Source of the DNA: Pectobacterium betavasculorum
GTDB lineage: Bacteria; Pseudomonadota; Gammaproteobacteria; Enterobacterales; Enterobacteriaceae
Reading direction: 5' to 3'
DNA length: 64,000 nucleotides
Assembly (NCBI RefSeq): GCF_000749845.1
Contig: NZ_JQHM01000001.1
Coordinates: 310,001-374,000, forward strand
Made by a program: the position numbers and the translations under genes. Each line of letters begins with the position of its first letter. Positions within the stretch are counted from its first letter, which is position 1. The notes under the pieces were generated by a model. It did no database searches, was not told where the DNA came from, and saw only the letters and a list, made by a program, of their open reading frames with translations. Positions 47,248 through 55,836 of the stretch are shown here, piece after piece.

Positions 47248-48381
47248 ATGAAGGATGTACGTATTGGGTTAATCGGCACGGGCTATATCGGGCGTGCGCA
47301 TGCCATCGCCTACGCGCAGGCACCGACGGTCTTCCCGCTGAAAGGGAATCTGGTGAAAGCCATGCTGGCGGAAGTGTCGCCGGAACTGGCGGCCAAACGG
47401 GCGCAGGAGTTCGGTTTTCAGCGCTCAACCGGGGATTGGCGTGAACTGGTGGCGGATCCCGACATTGATGTGGTGGATATCTGTGCGCCGAACTTTCTGC
47501 ATAAGACGATGGCGATGGCAGCCATCCAGCACGGCAAGCATGTTTACTCAGAAAAACCGTTGGCGCTGAACGCGCGTGATGCCAGAGAAATGGTTGATGC
47601 TGCGCAGCGAGCAGGTGTGAAAACGCTGGTGGGCTTCAACTACATGAAGAACCCGACCTCACAGTTGGCCAAAGAGATCATCGCCAGCGGAGAAATTGGC
47701 GAGGTGGTGCATTTTTACGGTACGCACAATGAGGATTATCTGGCCGATCCGAACAAACCCGCAGACTGGCACTGCTTTAAAGAAACGGCAGGGCTGGGGG
47801 CATTAGGCGATCTGGCGGCGCACATCGTCAACATGGCGCAGTATTTGGTTGGCGATATCGCCAGCGTCTGCGGCGATCTGCAAACGGTAATTGCGCAGCG
47901 TCCGGCTGCATCGGGCAGTAGCGAATGGGTACAGGTGGAGAATGAAGATCAGGCGCATGCCCTGGTGCGGTTTGCCAGCGGCGCACGGGGTGTGATTGAA
48001 ACCTCGCGTATCGCCTGCGGCCGAAAAATGGGTCTGACCTACGTGGTGACAGGCACCAAAGGCACGCTGAGTTTCACGCAGGAACGCATGGCTGAGCTGA
48101 AACTGTATCGGCATGACGAACCGGAAAATCGGCAGGGATTTAAAACGCTGCTGACCGGGCCACAACACCCTGATTATGCGGCCTTCTGTGCCAGCGCCGG
48201 ACACGGTATTGGATTTAACGATCAGAAAACAGTGGAAGTGCGCGATCTGATCGACGGCATTGCGGCTGACGTACCCCTATGGCCGGATTTCGAAGAGGGC
48301 TGGAAAGTATCGCGAGTTCTGGATGCGATAGTGCAGTCACACGAAACGGCGCGCTGGGTGAACGTGGACGAGGTGGGCTGA
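47248..48381 (+). CDS. second Gfo/Idh/MocA dehydrogenase of the inositol cluster
   Basis: 377-residue NAD(P)-dependent oxidoreductase with GTGYIGRAHAIAYAQAP at the N-terminus, SEKPLALN (catalytic K) and TAGLGALGDLAAHIVNMAQY (catalytic D/H). It is distinct from IolG (long insert, no RYDPQF text). Such second dehydrogenases often act on scyllo- or D-chiro-inositol or on a related sugar acid; the substrate is not known. GAGGTG (47240-47245) serves the ATG at 47248 rather than the GTG at 47242 that it overlaps. Confidence 0.82.
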   Translation: MKDVRIGLIGTGYIGRAHAIAYAQAPTVFPLKGNLVKAMLAEVSPELAAKRAQEFGFQRSTGDWRELVADPDIDVVDICAPNFLHKTMAMAAIQHGKHVYSEKPLALNARDAREMVDAAQRAGVKTLVGFNYMKNPTSQLAKEIIASGEIGEVVHFYGTHNEDYLADPNKPADWHCFKETAGLGALGDLAAHIVNMAQYLVGDIASVCGDLQTVIAQRPAASGSSEWVQVENEDQAHALVRFASGARGVIETSRIACGRKMGLTYVVTGTKGTLSFTQERMAELKLYRHDEPENRQGFKTLLTGPQHPDYAAFCASAGHGIGFNDQKTVEVRDLIDGIAADVPLWPDFEEGWKVSRVLDAIVQSHETARWVNVDEVG

Positions 48382-48422
48382 TTAAGGCTTTTTTACGCGA
48401 CTTTTTTACAGGGTTTGCCGCT

Positions 48423-50327
48423 ATGAGTAAGGAAAAGACGTTTGATGTGATTTGCATGGGGCGCGTTGCTGTCGATTTGTACGGGCAGCAAATCGGCGCG
48501 CGTCTGGAAGATATGGGCAGTTTTGCCAAGTATCTGGGTGGGTCGTCCGGCAACGTGGCTTACGGTACGGCGCGACAGGGGCTGCGTTCTTCCATGCTGG
48601 CGCGGGTGGGCGATGAGCATATGGGGCGTTTCCTGCGTGAAGAGCTGAATCAGGTCGGCTGTGACACCAGCCATTTGATTACCGATAAGGAACGCCTGAC
48701 GGCGCTGGTGCTGTTGGGCATTAAAGATCGCGATACCTTTCCGCTGATTTTCTACCGCGAAAACTGCGCCGATATGGCGATTTCGTCGGAGGATTTCACC
48801 GAAGATTACATTGCATCGTCACGCTGTCTGGCGATTACCGGCACGCATCTCTCTCACCCCAACACGCGTGCAGCGGTGCTGACGGCGCTGCAATATGCAC
48901 GACGCAACGGGGTGAAAACGGCGCTGGATATTGACTACCGTCCGGTACTGTGGGGGCTGACGTCGCTGGGCGATGGCGAAACCCGTTTTGTTGAAGCGCA
49001 GGCGGTCACGGCGCAGTTGCAGCAGGTGCTGTCGCTGTTCGACGTGATTGTCGGCACCGAGGAGGAATTCCACATTGCTGGCGGCAGCACGGATACCTTG
49101 CAAGCGCTGCGCACGGTACGGCAGCACACGCAGGCAGAGCTGGTGTGCAAACGTGGAGCGCTGGGCTGTTCGGTGTTTAGCGATGCCATTCCCGACCATT
49201 TGGATAAAGGCATTACGATCAAAGGCGTGCGCGTGGATGTTCTCAACGTGCTGGGCGCGGGCGATGCGTTCATGTCCGGCCTGCTACGAGGCTATCTTAA
49301 CGGTGAAGGCTGGGAGAAAGCCTGTGCTTACGCCAATGCCTGTGGTGCGCTGGTGGTATCACGTCACGGCTGTGCGCCAGCGATGCCAAGCAAGATTGAA
49401 CTGGATAACTATTTAGCGCGAGCGGCGAGCGTGCCACGTCCCGATCTGGACGAAGAGCTTAACCATCTACATCGCGTTACGACACGCCGTAAACAGTGGC
49501 ATGAACTGTGCGTGATTGCGTTCGATCACCGCAGCCAACTGGAAGACATGGCGCTGAACTGCGGCACGGAAATCAGCCGTATTCCGGCGCTGAAGAAGCT
49601 GATTCTGCGTGCCAGCTATGATGCGGCGCAGCAGGCAGGGCTGGAGGGCAAAGCGGGTCTGCTGTGTGACGGCACGTTCGGACAGGATGCGCTGAATGAT
49701 ATTACCGGAAAAGGCTGGTGGATTGGCCGACCGATTGAGCTACCGGGGTCGCGCCCGTTAATCATGGAGCGCGGCAACATCGGTTCACAGTTGGTGAGCT
49801 GGCCGCTAGAGCACGTGGTGAAATGTCTGGTGTTCTTCCACCCGGAAGATGCCCACATGCTGCGGCGCGAGCAGGAAATGAAGGTGATGGAGGTCTATCA
49901 GGCCTGCCGTCAATCCGGCCATGAGCTGTTGCTCGAAGTCATTCTGCCCGCGGGGATGACGCACAGCGATGCGCTTTATCTGCGCGCTATTCAGCGCTTC
50001 TACAACCTTGGCGTGCGGCCAGATTGGTGGAAACTGCCACCGCTGTCCGCCGAAGGCTGGGAACAACTCACGCCGCTGCTGGCCGAGCGCGATCCTTACT
50101 GTCGCGGCGTGGTCATCCTTGGGCTGGATGCGCCGCTGGAAACGCTGCAACAAGGCTTTAGCGCTGCCGTCAATTTCCCGATCGTGAAAGGGTTTGCCGT
50201 CGGGCGCACCCTGTTTGCCCAGCCAGCGCAAAAGTGGCTGCGTAATGAGATCGATGACGCCGAATTGATTGAGCAAGTTAAACATAACTACCTGCAACTG
50301 ATTGCCGTATGGCGTCAGCGCGGTTAA
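48423..50327 (+). CDS. iolC: bifunctional 5-dehydro-2-deoxygluconokinase / DUF2090 protein (IolC-IolJ type)
   Basis: The 634-residue fusion has two parts. The PfkB kinase (about 1-330; MGRVAVDLYG, KYLGGSSGNVAYG and the anion-hole motif NVLGAGDAFMSG) phosphorylates 5-dehydro-2-deoxygluconate. The second domain (about 355-634; WHELCVIAFDHRSQLEDMA, LLCDGTFGQDAL) is DUF2090, an aldolase-fold family. In Bacillus, the next step needs a separate aldolase, IolJ, and no iolJ gene is seen here, so the second domain may do that cleavage. Longer upstream frames overlap the preceding gene and are not used. Confidence 0.88.
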   Translation: MSKEKTFDVICMGRVAVDLYGQQIGARLEDMGSFAKYLGGSSGNVAYGTARQGLRSSMLARVGDEHMGRFLREELNQVGCDTSHLITDKERLTALVLLGIKDRDTFPLIFYRENCADMAISSEDFTEDYIASSRCLAITGTHLSHPNTRAAVLTALQYARRNGVKTALDIDYRPVLWGLTSLGDGETRFVEAQAVTAQLQQVLSLFDVIVGTEEEFHIAGGSTDTLQALRTVRQHTQAELVCKRGALGCSVFSDAIPDHLDKGITIKGVRVDVLNVLGAGDAFMSGLLRGYLNGEGWEKACAYANACGALVVSRHGCAPAMPSKIELDNYLARAASVPRPDLDEELNHLHRVTTRRKQWHELCVIAFDHRSQLEDMALNCGTEISRIPALKKLILRASYDAAQQAGLEGKAGLLCDGTFGQDALNDITGKGWWIGRPIELPGSRPLIMERGNIGSQLVSWPLEHVVKCLVFFHPEDAHMLRREQEMKVMEVYQACRQSGHELLLEVILPAGMTHSDALYLRAIQRFYNLGVRPDWWKLPPLSAEGWEQLTPLLAERDPYCRGVVILGLDAPLETLQQGFSAAVNFPIVKGFAVGRTLFAQPAQKWLRNEIDDAELIEQVKHNYLQLIAVWRQRG

Positions 50328-50362
50328 CCCGTTTCTATGTGATCGAATAAAGGGAAAATAAC

Positions 50363-51253
50363 ATGACGGTTCAACTTGGTATAAATCCACTCACCTGGAC
50401 AAATGACGATCTGCCTTCTCTGGGTGCGGACACGCCGCTGGAAACCTGTTTGAGCGAAGGGCGGCAGGCGGGATTCGTCGGTTTTGAATTAGGCAACAAG
50501 TTCCCACGTCAGGCCAGCGTGCTGGGGCCGATCCTACAAGCACACGATCTGCGTTTAGTCTCCGGCTGGTATTCCGGCGAGTTATTGACCCGCTCGGTTG
50601 AAGAAGAAATCGACGCGGTGCAGGGGCATCTGGCGCTGTTGCGCGATCTCGGCGCGGCAGTGCTGGTGTTTGCGGAAGTGACGGGCGCGATTCACGGCGA
50701 TCAGCAGAAACCGGTTCATCTGCGTCCGCGTTTCCCCGAAGAGCGCTGGCCGGAATATGGCAAAAAACTGACCGAATTTGCGCGTTACACGCAAAGTCAA
50801 GGCGTGCAGATTGCTTACCACCACCATATGGGTACGGTGATTGAAAGCGCGCAGGACGTGGATAATTTGATGGAACACACCGGGCCGGAAGTGGGGCTGC
50901 TGCTGGATACGGGTCACCTGACGTTCGCGGGGGCCGATCCGGTAGCGGTGGCGAAACGCTGGATTAATCGCATCAACCACGTTCACTGCAAAGATATCCG
51001 CCCAGACGTGCTGAAAGACGTTAAAAACCGTAAAACCAGCTTTCTGGACGCGGTGCTAAGCGGCGTCTTTACCGTGCCGGGCGATGGCTGCGTTGATTAT
51101 CCGGCGGTGTTTAACACCCTGAAAGCCAATAACTACAGCGGATGGCTGGTTGTCGAAGCGGAACAGGATCCGGCCGTCGCGCATCCGCTAACCTATGCGA
51201 CGCTAGGCTACAATAACTTGCAACGCTTCGCCATGCAGGCGGAACTGATCTGA
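50363..51253 (+). CDS. iolE: myo-inosose-2 dehydratase
   Basis: Dehydrates 2-keto-myo-inositol to the trihydroxycyclohexanedione used by IolD. The 296-residue xylose-isomerase-like TIM barrel starts with LGINPLTWTNDDLPSLG and has FVGFELGNKFP, IAYHHHMGTVIES, VGLLLDTGHLTFAG and INHVHCKDIRP, giving the E/D/H metal ligands of the family. AAAGGGAAA precedes the ATG. Confidence 0.94.
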   Translation: MTVQLGINPLTWTNDDLPSLGADTPLETCLSEGRQAGFVGFELGNKFPRQASVLGPILQAHDLRLVSGWYSGELLTRSVEEEIDAVQGHLALLRDLGAAVLVFAEVTGAIHGDQQKPVHLRPRFPEERWPEYGKKLTEFARYTQSQGVQIAYHHHMGTVIESAQDVDNLMEHTGPEVGLLLDTGHLTFAGADPVAVAKRWINRINHVHCKDIRPDVLKDVKNRKTSFLDAVLSGVFTVPGDGCVDYPAVFNTLKANNYSGWLVVEAEQDPAVAHPLTYATLGYNNLQRFAMQAELI

Positions 51254-51278
51254 TTTGTGGTGATATGGAGGTAACAAG

Positions 51279-52109
51279 ATGTCCCGACTCTTATCACGTC
51301 ATCGTGCGCCTGATGAACACGGGTGTACGCAACACATCACGCCGGAGACGGCGGGCTGGCGATATGTGGGGTTCGATGTTTACCAACTGGCACCGGAGCA
51401 GGTGCTATCGCTGCCTGCCAGTGATAATGAACGCTGTCTGGTGCTGGTCAGTGGCAAAGCGACGGTCACCACACTGAGCGAATCCTTCGAGAAGATTGGC
51501 GACAGAATGAGCCCGTTCGAGCGCAGAAAGCCCTATGCGGTTTATGTCACCGTTGGCGAAACGATTACGGTAACGGCACACACCGCGCTGGAGCTGGCGG
51601 TTTGCACCGCACCGGGGGTCGGCACGCATCCGACTCGGCTGATCGCTCCGCAGGATATTGACGCGGAGCAGCGTGGCGTCGGCAATAATAAGCGCTACGT
51701 GCATAACATTTTGCCGGAGGATAAAGCGGCGGATAGCCTATTGGTGGTTGAAGTGTACACCGATGAAGGTTGTACCAGCTCCTATCCCAGCCATAAGCAT
51801 GACGTCGATAATCCGCCGCAGGAAACCTATCTGGAAGAAACCTACTATCATCGGTTGAATCCAGAGCGGGGGTTCTGCCTGCAACGTGTCTATACCGATG
51901 ACCGTTCATTAGATGAATGCATGGCGGTATACGACAGGGATGTGGTGCAGGTGCCACGCGGCTACCATCCAGTCGCCACGATTGCGGGTTATGACAGCTA
52001 TTATCTGAATGTGATGGCTGGCCCGACGCGCCAGTGGCGCTTCACGTGGGAAGCGGATCACCAGTGGGTCAACAGTCCCGAGTATGCGGATAAGCATAGG
52101 AAGGAATAG
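51279..52109 (+). CDS. iolB: 5-deoxyglucuronate isomerase
   Basis: Isomerises 5-deoxyglucuronate to 5-dehydro-2-deoxygluconate, the IolC substrate. The 276-residue bicupin has GWRYVGFDVYQLAPEQVLSL, the metal-binding stretch SYPSHKHDVDNPPQETYLEE, YYHRLNPERGF and PRGYHPV near the end. GGAGGTAAC lies well before the ATG. It is last in the operon, followed by a terminator at 52147. Confidence 0.94.
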   Translation: MSRLLSRHRAPDEHGCTQHITPETAGWRYVGFDVYQLAPEQVLSLPASDNERCLVLVSGKATVTTLSESFEKIGDRMSPFERRKPYAVYVTVGETITVTAHTALELAVCTAPGVGTHPTRLIAPQDIDAEQRGVGNNKRYVHNILPEDKAADSLLVVEVYTDEGCTSSYPSHKHDVDNPPQETYLEETYYHRLNPERGFCLQRVYTDDRSLDECMAVYDRDVVQVPRGYHPVATIAGYDSYYLNVMAGPTRQWRFTWEADHQWVNSPEYADKHRKE

Positions 52110-52146
52110 AAATAATTGTATTGCCGCAAGGTAATAGTGAAAGTAT

Positions 52147-52190
52147 CTGGCATAGCGCCTCTCTGTTTTGCGGGGAGTATGCCAGTTTTA
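52147..52190 (+). terminator. Rho-independent terminator after iolB
   Basis: CTGGCATA (52147-52154) pairs with TATGCCAG (52178-52185), with an inner CTCTC/GGGGAG stem, followed by TTTTA. Confidence 0.85.
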
Positions 52191-52290
52191 CGTTTGGTCT
52201 GTGCATTTTCTCATTTAAGCCTACTGTTTCTATTGGGCTACTCGTTATATTGCCTCGCAAGCATCATAAGGAATGACGGGTAAGGGATTC

Positions 52291-52998
52291 ATGGATGACA
52301 TAAAAATTTCTGCATTGGCGGAGGCTGTTGCTGAGGCGATAAAGGATATTGTTTATAACGCGATAACTGCTGGCCTGATGAAATCGGTGACCCCTGCAGT
52401 ATTTTTTACGGCAGGCTCTCCCGGTGCTGGCAAGTCTGAGTTGATTAACCAAAGGCTCCGCGTTTTTTCTAATATTTTGGTGATAGATGCTGATGAGTTT
52501 CGTCGGTTGCTGCCTTATTACGAAGAAACCAATGCGCCGCTCTTTCAGCGGGCGGCATCGAGCCTTGTTGAATATATCTACACGAAAGCAATCGCTGATG
52601 GCTTAGACATCATCATGGACTCAAATTTTGCAAGCTTTAAAAATGCCGAGTTTAATCTCTCTCTGGCTTTAGGTCGTGGTTATTTAACGGCTATCGATTA
52701 TGTTTATTTGGATCCTCCGCTTGCTTGGGCATATGCTAAGCAGAGAAGGCGTAAGGTTCCGTTGAGTGTGCTAAAGAGTAACTTCATGAACTGTCGCTCA
52801 ACGATCAAGAAAATATTGAAAGATAAACGATTTAGCGGAAAGGTTCAGGTGACGGTGTATTACCGTGAAAAAGACTTTACGCAATCAAATCAATTTAATG
52901 TTACTCGTATCAGAAACATTAAAACAGAAACCGAGTTTTTGAACTCACATCGTTGCCCTTATACAAAACTTGCTCACCTTAATGTCATCGCTGTATAA
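52291..52998 (+). CDS. zeta toxin family kinase
   Basis: 235-residue P-loop kinase of the zeta/PezT family, which phosphorylates UDP-N-acetyl sugars and poisons cell-wall synthesis. From the ATG at 52291, Walker A is GSPGAGKS at 42-49 (K48), followed by VIDADEFRRLLP (D66, D68, R71), the place of the catalytic aspartate, and IIMDSNFAS where related enzymes bind substrate. AAGGG at 52282-52286 favours this start over the ATG at 52273. There is no antitoxin upstream; an unknown 111-residue gene follows after 26 bases. Confidence 0.83.
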   Translation: MDDIKISALAEAVAEAIKDIVYNAITAGLMKSVTPAVFFTAGSPGAGKSELINQRLRVFSNILVIDADEFRRLLPYYEETNAPLFQRAASSLVEYIYTKAIADGLDIIMDSNFASFKNAEFNLSLALGRGYLTAIDYVYLDPPLAWAYAKQRRRKVPLSVLKSNFMNCRSTIKKILKDKRFSGKVQVTVYYREKDFTQSNQFNVTRIRNIKTETEFLNSHRCPYTKLAHLNVIAV

Positions 52999-53024
52999 TA
53001 AATATCCATATTTAAGGAGCGATT

Positions 53025-53360
53025 ATGTCATCAAAATCCGAAACCATACGGGAGAGAAATGCGTTTTCTCTTGCCGATCTCTATGGTGAAGACATTTCCC
53101 CTGATGCCGCAGATGCTGACATGGTTGCTTTCGAGCGTTCTATGAATGATATGCTCCCTGCATTACTTTCCGCTAATGCAAAGAAAACGAGTCTCTCCAT
53201 CGATCCGCTGAGAAAAAAACTTGTCGTTGCAGCTAAAACTGATGAGATTGCCTTAGTTGAACATATTGTTTTGGTGGAAAATTCAGGAATGCACAGGGAT
53301 AGTGAAACAAGGCGTCGACGGAATAAACCGGTATTCGCTTCCAGATTCAAAAGTAAGTAA
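53025..53360 (+). CDS. unknown small protein, candidate partner of the zeta toxin
   Basis: 111 residues, not recognised. It is polar and charged, begins MSSKSETIRERNAFSLADLYGED and ends in a basic tail (ETRRRRNKPVFASRFKSK). There is no signal or membrane segment. AAGGAG lies eight bases before the ATG. It is 26 bases behind the zeta gene in the same direction and shares the terminator at 53362, so they form an operon. A toxin-neutralising role is inference from position only. Confidence 0.65.
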   Translation: MSSKSETIRERNAFSLADLYGEDISPDAADADMVAFERSMNDMLPALLSANAKKTSLSIDPLRKKLVVAAKTDEIALVEHIVLVENSGMHRDSETRRRRNKPVFASRFKSK

Positions 53361-53361
53361 T

Positions 53362-53389
53362 AAATCGGCTTCACATCAGAAGCCGATTT
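53362..53389. terminator. bidirectional terminator between the zeta operon and fbpC
   Basis: AAATCGGCTTC (53362-53372) and GAAGCCGATTT (53379-53389) form a perfect 11-bp stem with a 6-base loop, A/T-rich on both flanks. It serves the plus-strand zeta operon and lies 48 bases beyond the minus-strand fbpC stop. Confidence 0.88.
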
Positions 53390-53436
53390 CAATTCATTGA
53401 ACCGCATTACCATTTTCTTTATAGATTACTCTGCTG

Positions 53437-54117
53437 TTAGCGTCGTTCCCGCCATTGCAACGCGCCTTCTTTCAAATAGCCAATGTGGCTGGCCATCAGT
53501 TCTGCTTCTTGTTCGCTGTGCGTGACTAAAAGCGCGGTTTGTCCGGCGTCGCGTAAGATGTCGCGGACTTCCTGCCCGAGTCGTTTACGGCTGTCGGGGT
53601 CGAGGCTGGATAGCGGTTCATCGAGTAGTAGCACGGCGGGTTGAGGCGCTAATGCGCGTGCGAGCGCAATACGCTGCTGTTGACCGCCGGACATCTCATG
53701 TGGATAGCGCTGCCCTAATGCGGTGAGATCGACCAATTCAAGCATGGCTCGGACGCGCGATTGCTGAAGATCTTTCGGCTGTTTTCGCAGTCCAAAGGCA
53801 ATGTTCTGCGCGGCAGTCAGATGGGGAAACAGTGCGTAGTCCTGAAACACCATCCCGACGTTGCGCTCTTCTGGCGGCAGATGCTTGTCTGGGCCCGCCA
53901 CGCAGCGCCCGCCGACGTGAATGGTTCCCTGAGTCACGTGCTCGAAACCGGCAATGGCGCGCAACGCTGTGGTTTTGCCGCATCCGGATGCACCGAGCAA
54001 ACAGGCCAACTCACCCGCGACAACCTGCATGGAAAAACCGTTCAGCACATGATGAAAATTATGCTTGTGCCCGTAGGCGACGTGGATATTATTCAGAACG
54101 AGTGTAGCCTCAGACAC
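53437..54117 (-). CDS. fbpC: ferric iron ABC transporter ATP-binding protein
   Basis: 226-residue ATPase with Walker A GASGCGKTT, signature MSGGQQQRIALARALAPQP, Walker B LLLDEPLSSLD and switch histidine VTHSEQEAELMASH. It is short for FbpC: the usual C-terminal TOBE/regulatory part (about 100 residues) is missing, as in many bacterial iron-uptake ATPases of this subgroup. It is third in the operon, 21 bases after the permease stop. Confidence 0.85.
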   Translation of the reverse strand: MSEATLVLNNIHVAYGHKHNFHHVLNGFSMQVVAGELACLLGASGCGKTTALRAIAGFEHVTQGTIHVGGRCVAGPDKHLPPEERNVGMVFQDYALFPHLTAAQNIAFGLRKQPKDLQQSRVRAMLELVDLTALGQRYPHEMSGGQQQRIALARALAPQPAVLLLDEPLSSLDPDSRKRLGQEVRDILRDAGQTALLVTHSEQEAELMASHIGYLKEGALQWRERR

Positions 54118-54138
54118 CTTGACTCTTCCTCATGATTT

Positions 54139-55836
54139 TCATTCTTTCTCAACCGATGTTTTTAACTGGCTGCGTGCCAGCAGCACAACGGGAAGCGTGC
54201 CAGCTATCACAATCAGTAGTGCGGCAATTGCGCCTTCTTCATAGGTGCCTCTGGCCGCTTCGGCATAGAGGACGGTCGCCAGCGTCTCAAAATTAACGGG
54301 GCGCAGCAGCAGTGTCGCAGGAAGTTCCTTCATCGCGTCGGCAAACACCAGCAGCGCACTGGTTACCAGCGCCGGGCGCAGCAGGGGAAGATGCACGCGG
54401 AAAAACGTGACCAGCTCGCTTTCACCCAGTAGACGCGACGCCTGTTCCATCACGGGCGGAATACGCGTCAGCCCGGCATCAAGCGCGCCTATCGCAATCG
54501 CCATAAAGCGAACAGCACAGCAGACTACCAGCAGGATACCGGCGGAAAGCAGCGGTAATCCCTTATAGCCGATTAGCTCGGCGAGAAAATTATCCGTTGC
54601 CATACCGGGCGTCAGCAGGCCGATGGCGAGTACCGTACCAGGAACGGCGTAACCTAATGAGGCGATTCTTAGTATGGCGCGGCGTCGCTCTGGCGTTCGG
54701 TCGGTAATGGCTGAATGACGGGCATACCACGCAATAATCAGGCTGACGACGGTAACCACCAGCGTGACACCAACGGCCAGCAGCAGCGAGTTTTGTAACG
54801 ACTGTATCAGGCCTGCGGAGATCGTCACGCTATCACCCAGCCGTTTGGCGCTTTCCCATGCGAGAAAGAGGGCAGGGGCGATGAAGCCGAGCAGTATCGG
54901 TAGCGTGGTTATGCAGGTCGCCAGGCAGGCGCGCACGCCTTTTAACGGCGTGGGCATGATGCCACGCATTTGTCGGCTAGTGCCGTAGCGCTGGTTTTTC
55001 CGGCCATAATATTCCAGCGTTAACAGCAGGATGACTACCGTTAGCATCGTGCAGGCAATCTGTGCCGCAGCGGGTAAATCCGAACGAGTGACCCAGGTGG
55101 TGTAGACCGTCACGGTCAGCGTATTCACCCCTAGAAATTCGGACGCGCCAATATCATTCAGCGTTTCCAGCAAGGCCAGACTGGTGCCGACGGCTAGCGC
55201 AGGGCGCGCCATCGGCAGGGCAACGTGCAGAAAGGTGCCTGTCGCACTCAAACCCAACGTGCGAGCGGCTTCCAGCAGGTGTGCGGGTTGGCTGATAAAC
55301 ATGGCTCGCATGGTCAGATAAACGTACGGATAGAGCACCAGCCCGAGCAGCAGAATGGCACCTGTCATGGAGCGCAGATCCGGCAGGCGGAACTGACGCG
55401 GGCTGTCGTAGCCAAGAATACTGCGGATCGCTTCCTGAATCGGGCCGATAGGGTGCAGCAGATCGAGCCAGGCAAACGCGACAATATAAGTTGGCATCGC
55501 CAGCGGTAGCAGCAGCGCCCAGCTAACGAGCTGTCTGCCGGGGAAATCAAATGCGGTCACTAGCCAAGCGCAGCCCGCACCAATCACCATGACTAATGTG
55601 CCGACGCCGACCAGCAGAATCAGCGTGTTTAGCGCAGCATCGGGCAGCACGTAGCGCATCAGGTGATCCCAATGGCCGACGCCCGCGCCAGCCGCTAGCC
55701 AAAGCAGGGAAATCAGCGGAGCCAGTACGCCAAGCGCAATGATGACGGCGGCGATGCGAAGAGGAGAAAAAAAGAGGCGCGGCCGCCCGAAGGCGCCGCG
55801 CAGGGTTGACGAACCGGTCTTATTGATCGAATCCAA
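54139..55836 (-). CDS. fbpB: ferric iron ABC transporter permease
   Basis: 565-residue FbpB/SfuB-type permease with two fused BPD_transp_1 halves and about twelve membrane segments. EAARTLGLSATGTFLHVALPMARPALA and EQASRLLGESELVTFFRVHLPLLRPALV are the two EAA loops that contact the ATPase. The start is unusual: no ATG or GTG occurs before the first membrane helix, and the best codon is a TTG at 55836 that overlaps the last 17 bases of fbpA, consistent with translational coupling. Confidence 0.88.
   Translation of the reverse strand: MDSINKTGSSTLRGAFGRPRLFFSPLRIAAVIIALGVLAPLISLLWLAAGAGVGHWDHLMRYVLPDAALNTLILLVGVGTLVMVIGAGCAWLVTAFDFPGRQLVSWALLLPLAMPTYIVAFAWLDLLHPIGPIQEAIRSILGYDSPRQFRLPDLRSMTGAILLLGLVLYPYVYLTMRAMFISQPAHLLEAARTLGLSATGTFLHVALPMARPALAVGTSLALLETLNDIGASEFLGVNTLTVTVYTTWVTRSDLPAAAQIACTMLTVVILLLTLEYYGRKNQRYGTSRQMRGIMPTPLKGVRACLATCITTLPILLGFIAPALFLAWESAKRLGDSVTISAGLIQSLQNSLLLAVGVTLVVTVVSLIIAWYARHSAITDRTPERRRAILRIASLGYAVPGTVLAIGLLTPGMATDNFLAELIGYKGLPLLSAGILLVVCCAVRFMAIAIGALDAGLTRIPPVMEQASRLLGESELVTFFRVHLPLLRPALVTSALLVFADAMKELPATLLLRPVNFETLATVLYAEAARGTYEEGAIAALLIVIAGTLPVVLLARSQLKTSVEKE

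Noticed and set aside
48279-48422. 48-codon N-terminal extension of iolC
   Set aside because: It lies inside the preceding dehydrogenase gene and reads arginine/glycine-rich out-of-frame text; the kinase begins at 48423.
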